Translations under genes and position numbers: made by a program
Shown: one piece after another, positions 19,601 through 25,224 of the stretch
How the letters are laid out: every line of letters begins with the position of its first letter
How positions within the stretch are numbered: the stretch's first letter is position 1
Assembly (NCBI GenBank): GCA_964276095.1
Contig: CAXYDR010000001.1
Location: 1,178,001 to 1,242,000, forward strand
Origin: GCA-2733415 sp964276095
Lineage (GTDB): Bacteria > Bacteroidota > Bacteroidia > Flavobacteriales > Flavobacteriaceae
DNA: 64,000 bases
Direction: 5' to 3'
Notes under the pieces: model-generated
Databases searched by the model: none
Told to the model about the DNA's origin: nothing
The model's input: only the letters and a program-made list of their open reading frames with translations

Positions 19601-21154
19601 TGGTAAGTTCGGCTGTAGCCCATTTGAAACTCCTGTACCACTATAAACTCCAGATCCAGAAGGCAATATATTTGCAGATTGTGCAGATGGATTTCCTCCA
19701 ACGATTACCCAAATTCCCGAATCTAAGATAGCCCCAGAAATCACATCAGTAATTGTATAATTATAATTCCCTGATGCTCCATTAGATTTATCCAATACAT
19801 AATGTTGTCCAGGAGCAGGTCTTAATAAAAAATTATTTGTAGTACCCGAAAGAGGTAATGATAACGTTTCCGCTAAACCATTTGTACTTGCATCGTATCG
19901 TATAACATTTAAATTAAATAAATTTCCTGAAGTAGCGGTAACAGCAATATTTACTGCAGTGTAAGGTATTCCCGCATCAAATGTTGGCGAAAAATTATCT
20001 GGGCCCAAATAAACAACGTTATCATCACAATTAAAATTGATTGTATTTATTGGGTTATTTAACCCTAAATCTGAATACATTTGTATTTGATAATCTTGAC
20101 AAGTTGGCGCAGGAGGGATTATATTATAGTACCCTAAACCTTGTACGTCAACCTCAAAACACAAAGCTGAATTCGTCACAGATAATGTATAACATAAAAT
20201 ATAATCACCCGCTGTTAAGTTGCTCCATTCTGGATTAAATCCACTTGCAACCCCAGAAGCATTTGTAATACTTGGGTTTATTGGAGTAGCTGAACAATTA
20301 CTTGCAGGAACTAAATTATAACTTATTACTTCTTCAGAAGGGACTCCACATCCTCCAGGAAGAGAAGAAGCTCTTTGCTTAAACCCTAAAACTGTAGAGC
20401 CTACTGGAACTGTTACCGGAACACAAACTGTAACATTATCACCTGGAAACAATGGACTTAAACCTAATTGATCACCGGCAGTTGCCAAGGATGTAGATAT
20501 ATTCGTTTGACCTGCTCCAACTGTTGCCTCTATAATAGATTCTACTGGACATGTTGGGCTTGCACAAGTACTACAACTATTTGAAGAGGAAGCTGTAACA
20601 TTATAATATCCTAAACCTTGTAGATCAACATCAAAACATAAGGCAGAATTAACTACTGATAGTGTATAGCATAAAATATAATTACCAGGAACCAAATTAT
20701 TCCATTCAGGATTAAACCCACTAGCAACTCCTGAAGCATTTAACACATTCGGTGTAATTGGTGTTGCTGAACAATTAGAAGCTGGTAGTAATTCATATGT
20801 AATAATTTCTTCACTTGGATTACCACAACCTCCAGGAGTTGATGCAGCTCTTTGTTTAAATCCTAGTACTGTTGAACCAACCGGAACTGTTACTGGTACA
20901 CATACTGTGATACTTTCACCTGGAAACAAAGGGTTTAAACCTAATTGATCGTCAGCTAAAGCTAAAGCGGTAGATATATTATTTTGACCTAAAGCCACTG
21001 TTGTTTCTGTAATAGATTCCACAGGACAGCTTGGGTTTGCACAAGTACTACAACTAACTTGAGAAAAAGTATTACTTACAGAAGTAAAAATAAGCAATAG
21101 CATTAGTACACAAAATTGTCTTTTATTTTTCTGAATAGGTGAGGCTTTTTTCAT
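13601..21154 (-). CDS. Giant Ig-repeat surface protein with type B T9SS sorting domain
   Basis: About 2517 aa from the ATG at 21154 (MKKASPIQKNKRQF), which gives a proper signal peptide ending near NTFSQ; an upstream in-frame ATG at 21238 would add an unlikely 28-aa extension. Order: two copies of a roughly 175-aa Cys-rich module (SCSTCANPSCPVESI), a spacer, two repeats of the PTITTVAPTC type, an Ig-like part, a jellyroll-like insert (EDFESGATNWTIDN), six more 79-aa repeats like those at 3035-4440, two SYTLP repeats (ADAPVAVTMCDSYTLP), several modules of about 90 aa with a CDDD motif, and a CHU_C type B domain (FFTPNGDGINDTWKI ... HFSLKR). Likely a T9SS-exported adhesin. Confidence 0.88.
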   Translation of the reverse strand: MKKASPIQKNKRQFCVLMLLLIFTSVSNTFSQVSCSTCANPSCPVESITETTVALGQNNISTALALADDQLGLNPLFPGESITVCVPVTVPVGSTVLGFKQRAASTPGGCGNPSEEIITYELLPASNCSATPITPNVLNASGVASGFNPEWNNLVPGNYILCYTLSVVNSALCFDVDLQGLGYYNVTASSSNSCSTCASPTCPVESIIEATVGAGQTNISTSLATAGDQLGLSPLFPGDNVTVCVPVTVPVGSTVLGFKQRASSLPGGCGVPSEEVISYNLVPASNCSATPINPSITNASGVASGFNPEWSNLTAGDYILCYTLSVTNSALCFEVDVQGLGYYNIIPPAPTCQDYQIQMYSDLGLNNPINTINFNCDDNVVYLGPDNFSPTFDAGIPYTAVNIAVTATSGNLFNLNVIRYDASTNGLAETLSLPLSGTTNNFLLRPAPGQHYVLDKSNGASGNYNYTITDVISGAILDSGIWVIVGGNPSAQSANILPSGSGVYSGTGVSNGLQPNLPTENYSNDQGLGFFDPAAAGPGTHTITYTWDNGLSGANNCSLVRTLDVTVTGITIPDISTTVPTCVADGSSSITNYDNTLTYTFTPSGPTAGVGGLISGMTLGTAYTVTAGDGACTSVASNSFTNLGMLASIPTPTITTVAPTCVADGSSSITNYDNLAVYTFTPVGPTAGVGGTISGMIQGTTYTVVANNGGCISSTSASFTNLTMLNTPSVPSILNNDPICTGGDAVFTITGTVGDIVAYSGVMGTPASPVTIGAGGDVVVTVSGVTVDQTIGLTSVSNASCSLVLTNTSTVTLGAGNTPTYTANVTSCDPGLIAISAILPVGTTFDWVSGPSGYSFPAGYETSLITNTYLAGLPAGSYCVDVTSPSSGGAPITNTLLTEDFESGATNWTIDNSGGNNQFIINNVYAGGTCTLGGFPFTVPNVPNQGAWATGGSQSNYLHIMATTTCGFACAEGGSFPPANANYCSTDSNQSITLNTPLNTVGSTNVTFDFYYLNNPTDSDDHGALEYSIDGGSTWTQSGANLFGQANWHNETISDPAWDNQPSLLFRITWTNDSGSSTDPPLALDQITITAQQPGSASCSVTVQECFVIESTPTVPTITTVAPTCLADGNSTVTNYNAALTYTFTPAGPIVGAGGAISGMTLVTTYTVTAGNADCTSVASAGFTNVAMLITPAVPTINTVAPTCAADGNSTVTNFNAGLTYTFTPVGPIVGAGGVITGMVLGTGYTVTAGNGSCTSVASTGFTNVAQLPGQPAPTINTVAPTCATDGNSTITNYNTGITYTFTPVGPTVGAGGVISGMTLGTPYAAIATIGVCVSPSSASFTNVAMLVTPAVPTINAVAPTCAADGNSTVTNYNGTLTYTFTPAGPTVGAGGAISGMTLGTAYTVTAGNATCTSVASVSFTNVAQLAVPEVPTINTVAPTCAADGNSTVTNYNAALTYNFTPAGPTVGAGGAISGMTLGTAYTVIADNGSCTSVASAGFTNLVMLVTSSVPTINTVASTCAADGNSTVTNYNAALTYTFTPAGPTVGAGGVINGMTLGIAYTVTAGNATCTSVASAGFTNVAMLVTPVADAPVAVTMCDSYTLPALTVGNYFTGTGGTGTALFAGDAITNTQTIYVYAESGTAPNCTNENSFIVTINNTPVAEAPVAVTMCDSYTLPLLTVGNYFTGPGGTGTALFAGDAITTTQTIYVYAETATVPNCTDENSFVVNINISPVPNAVADMEECDVDVNGEPDLDGLVVFDLASNTNAISNGLGNVSVSYYTALDGTGYPINLVADATAYTNDPLLGMPQPIYVLVVNNDTGCYGVSSFNLIVNTVSFTPSVDLYTCDDDNDTFGYFDLAAAELQMIGGALNLEVTFHETLAEAEAGLGVIPTNVLYQNVDTTNTPGLQELFLNITDLTTGCSYTAETIILNVIASPELPEGPLTYITCEDSGSADGFVIFDLVNYGQTVLLSDIDPSTVATDYTITYYTGLLSGVPDPAMIIVNPATYTNIGTPDQVIYASVVHTATGCEIIVEVMLHVDLLPVANYSPIFVCDDETADGFYSFNLLDYESVVTGGATDVSVDYFYTLADAESGTGTMISDYTNFPNTINPQVIYASVYNSTTECRAVAIVKLHVNPNPTPLNPLDIEDQLGDMMECDGDVDGSGDISEQIAEFDLTAWETLILTGNGPSIEEGVSASYYTSEDDAAAGINAIQNPATYNNISNPQRIYISVVNDGFGINPVTPGTGCNTITWFDIYVPVPEVNVSASKTVICVDANGVPLTDTTLPVLTASALPAAPYDYQWMLNGVTIPGATNQTFTVTEPGDYTVIVSGPTDFDCINTSAIQSITFSGSPDAYDASVTTTAFADSHQVVAVATSNIPGIEFWYSLDDGEPTTNGTFEGVSPGLHTVTISDGQGCWSDTQEVVLIDYPHFFTPNGDGINDTWKIIHQEGIPISQIYIFDRFGKLLKQLDPDSAGWDGTYNGNQMPATDYWFKIIYLEGADSSQKEFKAHFSLKR
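16380..17815 (-). repeat. Block of six 79-aa coding repeats shared with the 1884 gene
   Basis: Six in-frame units with the core PTINTVAPTCAADGNSTV and TPAGPTVGAGGAISGMTLGT. Two more diverged units lie at about 18960-19440. The same module occurs six times in the T9SS substrate at 1884-5189, encoded on the opposite strand, so the two loci offer inverted homology. Confidence 0.85.
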
Positions 21155-21315
21155 TTTAAATAATAATGGGTTAAAAAAATAAAGTGAATACTCAATACAC
21201 TTTAGAGACACGTCATCTAACCGAGGACTAAAAATCACTTTTTCTTAATTTTGACTGTAATATTTTTTTACCTAAAAAAACATTAGCTTTATGATTATGT
21301 CATCTTTAATGGTTG

Positions 21316-21377
21316 TAAAAATAATTCTATACAAGTCAAGGTATTTACTTAAAAAAGTCGTTTTTATTAAGTCAGAT
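21316..21377 (-). promoter_or_regulatory. Promoter region of the giant type B gene with shared upstream element
   Basis: On the minus strand: ATCTGACTTAATAAAA (21362-21377), 38 nt, then TATTTTTA (21316-21323), a degenerate version of the TATATTTG found at the other three sites. It lies about 160 nt upstream of the chosen start codon. Confidence 0.45.
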
Positions 21378-21416
21378 TAAAAAAACTAATAGCGGGATTT
21401 TACGTTTATTTGATTC

Positions 21417-21467
21417 CTATTTTTCATTATTATACCTACTATTAGTAGGTATAATAATGAAAAATAG
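21417..21467. terminator. 24-bp perfect palindrome overlapping the end of the 81-aa ORF
   Basis: Arms of 24 bp (CTATTTTTCATTATTATACC followed by TACT, and the complement) with a 3-nt loop. The stop codon and last seven codons of the small ORF lie in the right arm. There is no long T-run, and it is longer than a normal intrinsic terminator. Confidence 0.7.
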
Positions 21468-21687
21468 AATTAACTTTTTGACCTTCAATTTTTGTTTTTT
21501 TAACATCTAATCTTAAAAAAGTCGTAAATGTTTTTTTTAAACTTTTATAGCTTTCAGTTTGAAATTGGTTATTATTCATTAATACCTGCATTTCTGCAAG
21601 AAATGACTCTAGTTTAAAATAATCACTATTATCAATAACATATGCTGCATCATTGATATATACATCTATCTCTACATTTACACTCAT
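21442..21687 (-). CDS. Small protein of unknown function, 81 aa
   Basis: I do not recognise this 81-aa protein (MSVNVEIDVYINDAAYVI ...). It is charged and soluble, with no signal peptide or membrane segment. The reading is amino-acid-like rather than low-complexity, and it sits alone between the giant adhesin and a 490-aa unknown gene. Its C-terminus (IFHYYTY) and stop are encoded in one arm of a 24-bp palindrome. A 14-bp element upstream (21807-21820) is shared with the next gene's upstream region. Moderate to low confidence that it is expressed. Confidence 0.45.
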   Translation of the reverse strand: MSVNVEIDVYINDAAYVIDNSDYFKLESFLAEMQVLMNNNQFQTESYKSLKKTFTTFLRLDVKKTKIEGQKVNSIFHYYTY

Positions 21688-22132
21688 TTTATTCTTGTTT
21701 CATCCCTCTTTAAAAAAAAGGAGTAATTAATTTTCAACTAATCAATACTTATTATTTTATCAAATTCTTCACATATTCAAAAGTAGTTTTACAACCATAT
21801 TAACATGTACTTATTTAGCAAAAATTAGTACTATTAAAGAGCTAGTACGTACTGATGTGGCAAATTGCCACTTATGTATTTTTTAATATATACATATATA
21901 CATCAGTTTTTAAAAGCATTTAATCAAGGTGTTTATACCTGAGAAAGAAACCTAAGTGGTATCAGATAATTCATGATGTGATTTGAAGGCAGATTTTGCT
22001 AGGTTGATTTAGTATCGCAGTTAAATATTACAATAGTTATATTTATGCTGTTTTTTTTACTATTGACATCAAAATGATAACAAAATCACAAACTAATGAC
22101 TTATAAAACTTTCGTTAAAAAATCATTTTGAT
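21688..22132. other. Intergenic stretch with dyads
   Basis: No gene seen. It contains the dyad GTGGCAAATTGCCAC (21857-21871), the palindrome AGTACGTACT (21844-21853) and the element GTACTTATTTAGCA (21807-21820), which recurs at 23939-23952. These may be operator sites for the flanking minus-strand genes; no promoter was assigned. Confidence 0.5.
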
Positions 22133-23605
22133 TTACCCTGCTTTTAAAATGATATAATTAAAGTAGTTTTTTTCAATTGAGGAATTAACTGTTTTTCCAT
22201 TGTCTATTTTAGTTTTTAATTTAAAAAATTCAACCCGTTCATTAATTATGTTTGGATTACTAATAATTATTAAAATAGTTTTAAGAATATTTTTCTCTAA
22301 ATAACTTAACTTGAAGTTAGTTCTATACTTTTTCTTTAAAGAAGTTATTCCTTTTTGGACTAGCTCATAGTTATTTAACTCATAATGGATTACAATGTTT
22401 AAAAACTCTGATTTTATATAGGTTTTAGGACGCTGATTAAAATTATATTCATTTAAAATTGTATTAACATACTTTAAGCCACCTGAAAAATCGCCTAACG
22501 AGCAATATATAGAAGCAAACAAATAGTATATAGAAATAATGTAGTATGGCTCAATAATATATTCATATTTCTTCAACTCTCGTTGCATTTTAGTCATTAT
22601 TAACAATGCTTTTTCGAGTTCATTGAAATTTAATAAATACTCTATTTCGGCTTGATAAGTATGTAAAAACACACGTTCTTTTGCTACCTTATTTTGGATA
22701 TTTATAAATTTATCGAAATTTCTTAATGTCTTTATGTCATTATAAAATGTTGATTCCTTTTCTTTTTTATTAATATCAATTATTCTGATATATATAGAAA
22801 TGTAATCTAGAGGTTTTTCAAGTTTATACATTTCATTATTATCAAAAAAAACAACAACTTTTCTTAGATAATGAAGTTCTTTTAAATATTCCTTTTTTAT
22901 ATTGTGATAATTAGCATAAATTAAATAGAAAAAAATATTTGTATTTATGTTTCTTGTGTCGTCTTTAGTTTTAAAAATTGGGTCAAGAAATATTTCATTA
23001 AAATTTTCTTCTAACTGTTCTTGAGATGTTTTACCTACACTGTTTTTGTAATAATAGCTTTTATAATAAAAATCAGTTATTATTTTTTCAGATCTAATAT
23101 TATCGAAGTAATCATCAAACAAGTTATTTGTTTTAATTGCTTCTAACAACCCTTTGGAATACCCTAAGCACTTTTTTTCCCATTTAATAATTTCCAGGAT
23201 TAAATATTGACTTTCTGAAACAAGTTTTATTCGTTTAGTCTTATTAATTAAGGATAAACATTCGTTGTATAACCCTTTATAAAATAGAATTTCTATGGAA
23301 ATTAAATTTTGTTTTATTTTTAAGTCACATGTTTTTTCTGAGTGAAATTCATTTAGTGATTTTAAAATGATTCTATTTAGGTAATTTTTGTCAGATGAAA
23401 AGTACTTACTAGAATATCCATTATCACCCAAAGTTTCCTTAATCATTTTTTCATTAAAGCTACTACTGTTGTCAATTGTGTCAAATAAGAGAATGTATTT
23501 ATTCTGACCTCCTATAGTATGCTTTTTACAAAATATTTTAAACGCCCTTTTTTCATTCATGGACATTGCTTTTATTATATTGAATACCTCACTATTTGTT
23601 CCCAT
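22133..23605 (-). CDS. Unknown 490-aa helical-repeat protein
   Basis: A 490-aa cytoplasmic protein without signal peptide. It begins NSEVFNIIKAMSMNEKRAFK, a start I associate with a poorly characterised Bacteroidota family of tetratricopeptide-like helical proteins. The rest is Lys/Asn/Ile-rich with repeated helix pairs (FYKGLYNECLSLI, YYLFASIYCSLGDFSGGLKY) consistent with TPR folds. No catalytic motif was found. It stands alone, with very AT-rich codon use. Function is unknown; a protein-protein scaffold is all that can be proposed. Confidence 0.7.
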   Translation of the reverse strand: MGTNSEVFNIIKAMSMNEKRAFKIFCKKHTIGGQNKYILLFDTIDNSSSFNEKMIKETLGDNGYSSKYFSSDKNYLNRIILKSLNEFHSEKTCDLKIKQNLISIEILFYKGLYNECLSLINKTKRIKLVSESQYLILEIIKWEKKCLGYSKGLLEAIKTNNLFDDYFDNIRSEKIITDFYYKSYYYKNSVGKTSQEQLEENFNEIFLDPIFKTKDDTRNINTNIFFYLIYANYHNIKKEYLKELHYLRKVVVFFDNNEMYKLEKPLDYISIYIRIIDINKKEKESTFYNDIKTLRNFDKFINIQNKVAKERVFLHTYQAEIEYLLNFNELEKALLIMTKMQRELKKYEYIIEPYYIISIYYLFASIYCSLGDFSGGLKYVNTILNEYNFNQRPKTYIKSEFLNIVIHYELNNYELVQKGITSLKKKYRTNFKLSYLEKNILKTILIIISNPNIINERVEFFKLKTKIDNGKTVNSSIEKNYFNYIILKAG

Positions 23606-24252
23606 GTTTTGCCTTTTTTAGCTTTAACATTTAAGCATATTTGTATTTCATAGTTATTCTTAATAACTAATAATGTAACTAGAGTGATTACTCACCCCCC
23701 TTTTAAAACAATATATAATAAGCGCCATTTAATACTCAATTGTTAAAGCATAAATCCTTGTGTTCTTTTTTAATACTGAGAGAAGACCTGATGTACCTAA
23801 ACCTATTTGGAAGTAATTAATAGAATAGGAAAGAAAAAGAACTAATGTTAAAAATGACATCTTCATGGTTTAATATAATTTATGGAGTGAAAAATAGTTT
23901 CCGTCACCCAATTACACAATGCTGATTCACTTAAACACGTACTTATTTAGCATATTAATGTACTGAAAGGACATATTAGTACATAAGAAATCGCGTTTTA
24001 AAAATCCGGTGTTAAAAAAACAAGCCTATAAAACCAAAAAGTCAAATCAAATTTTCATTATTATTCAGCCTACAATTAATGATGTTATGGTTGCCTGGAG
24101 GCATGAAAGAGCAGCATAACTACCCGTTATGTAACTTAGCTTTGGGGTAGTGGCTTGGAACAACTCTTTGCAGTTGTGAAATGAGTGTGCGAATGAAACA
24201 AGCTATAATGTGCTGTGACTGCATGGGAATTTAAATGAATATTTATAGGTAA
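23606..24252. other. Intergenic stretch with a GC-richer structured segment
   Basis: No protein gene was seen. 23606-24060 is AT-rich and contains the repeated GTACTTATTTAGCA element (23939-23952). 24088-24231 is GC-richer and full of short inverted repeats (separate entry). The region runs into mobile-element debris. Confidence 0.6.
24088..24231. other. GC-richer segment rich in hairpins (possible structured RNA or transfer origin remnant)
   Basis: About 44% GC, against roughly 30% around it. Hairpins include TGCCTGGAGGCA, CATAAC-TACCC-GTTATG, ACTACCC ... GGGTAGT and ACAACT-CTTTGC-AGTTGT. No ORF fills it. GC islands in AT-rich genomes are often structured RNAs, and hairpins beside element genes can also be transfer origins; neither identity can be shown here. 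Confidence 0.4.
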
Positions 24253-24560
24253 TTACTTTCTTTTATCAATACTATCTTTATCAAAAGCTATTAAATTGAA
24301 TAGCTGCCGCATTCTAGACCGCACTCGATTACCATAGCGTTCTTCTAATTCTTGTGCATTGAGATTTGTTGTAGCATGTGTTATTATATTGCTCTTAAGT
24401 AATAATTCATATCGAGATAATAATACCTCCCCCATAACATTGCAATCTTTACCGAAATACCTGCCGATCGGTTCTACCCCTAAATCATCGAAACAAAATA
24501 ATTTGTTATTACCAAACTCCTCTATTGTTTTAAACCCAATGTTATTAAAGCCAAAAGATA
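24253..24560 (-). pseudogene. C-terminal fragment of a DnaC-like AAA+ ATPase
   Basis: About 100 residues can be read in frame with no start at the family's N-terminus. They include a Walker B stretch (KLFCFDDLGVEP) followed by a sensor-like THATTNLN and the C-terminus MRQLFNLIAFDKDS. The Walker A half is missing: homology ends near 24550, where the opposite strand begins to encode another element-type protein. Such ATPases occur in conjugative and integrative elements of Bacteroidota. This is the relic of one, not a working gene. Confidence 0.65.
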
Positions 24561-24709
24561 TTATGCTTCTTACAGGAAGGAGTAAACGATATGGGCGTAT
24601 TCTTTTAAATAAAATTAAAGAGCACTTTGGGAAAAAACAACATCAATTGGTCTGTCCAGATGTATTTGCAGAATATAGCGGTATTAAAATTGAAGTTATT
24701 GATACGTAG
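24539..24709 (+). CDS. Small element-associated protein, 56 aa (possibly a fragment)
   Basis: Reads MLLKPKDIMLLTGRSKRYGR then a helix, HQLVCPDVFAEYSGI and a short tail. The LLTG(K/R)S-RYGR ... HQLV ... F-EYSGI pattern resembles small conserved proteins carried on Bacteroidota mobile elements, probably DNA-binding; that link is from memory. It begins where the DnaC-like fragment on the other strand ends, so two element pieces are joined head to head. Expression is unproven. Confidence 0.45.
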   Translation: MLLKPKDIMLLTGRSKRYGRILLNKIKEHFGKKQHQLVCPDVFAEYSGIKIEVIDT

Positions 24710-24829
24710 CTAAAGGTGCTTCCTAACATGACTTTAACTGATGTAAACTCATTAATTCACAAGGTTATCATAGGGTTTGATGCTATTTATATAGGTTTGA
24801 TTATTAGATTTTTGTATCTTTATAATTAG

Positions 24830-24922
24830 ATGGAAGTGCAAACCAAAGCATTGCAAATCAACCGCTATTTTCACAAATCGGTTAACAAAGCATTACAAGA
24901 TTTTGAAAGACCATATAAATAA
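24830..24922 (+). CDS. Possible 30-aa micro-ORF
   Basis: ATG to TAA encoding MEVQTKALQINRYFHKSVNK plus ten more residues. It is preceded by an AT-rich region with a TATCTTTA box (24815-24822) that resembles a -7 element, and followed by a terminator at 24967-25001. The frame has protein-like composition, but at 30 codons it could be chance. It could also be the 5' remnant of a larger element gene. Confidence 0.25.
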   Translation: MEVQTKALQINRYFHKSVNKALQDFERPYK

Positions 24923-24966
24923 AGGCTTAGGGCAATTAGTCTGAATCCTTCCGAGGTCACAAAAAC

Positions 24967-25001
24967 AAAACCCTAACAATTAAATTGTTAGGGTTTTTTT
25001 A
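24967..25001 (+). terminator. Intrinsic terminator
   Basis: The stem AACCCTAACAATT with its complement AATTGTTAGGGTT, followed by seven T. It directly follows the tRNA-like tail and would end transcription of the micro-ORF unit. It is also symmetric enough to serve the minus strand. Confidence 0.85.
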
Positions 25002-25224
25002 TGCTCAAAATTTAAATAAAAATAGTTCTTTTTGTATGTTTAATTATCTATTCAACTTCTCATATTCATTACATAACTCTATAATTAGCATAAAAATTAT
25101 TTCAACCTAGTAGAGCTAACATAATCCGGAGTTACTAATTATTTTTAAAAAAAAATATTTCTGAGTATATTAAACTAAAAAAGGAACCAAGCTAATGGCA
25201 ATTTTTTTAGTACTATTAATTTGT

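Larger units (their letters stand above)
24710..25224. other. Element-edge stretch: 30-codon ORF, tRNA-like tail and terminator
   Basis: Contains a possible 30-codon ORF (24830-24922), a short segment resembling a tRNA 3' end (24939-24960), and a good terminator (24967-25001). The remainder to 25224 is AT-rich with nothing recognisable. Confidence 0.5.

Noticed and set aside
21155..21238. 28-residue N-terminal extension of the giant type B protein
   Set aside because: It would bury the signal peptide; the ATG at 21154 puts basic residues and a hydrophobic core at the N-terminus.
24939..24960. Complete tRNA gene
   Set aside because: Only a tail resembling the T-loop and acceptor 3' side is present; no matching 5' acceptor strand or anticodon arm can be folded.
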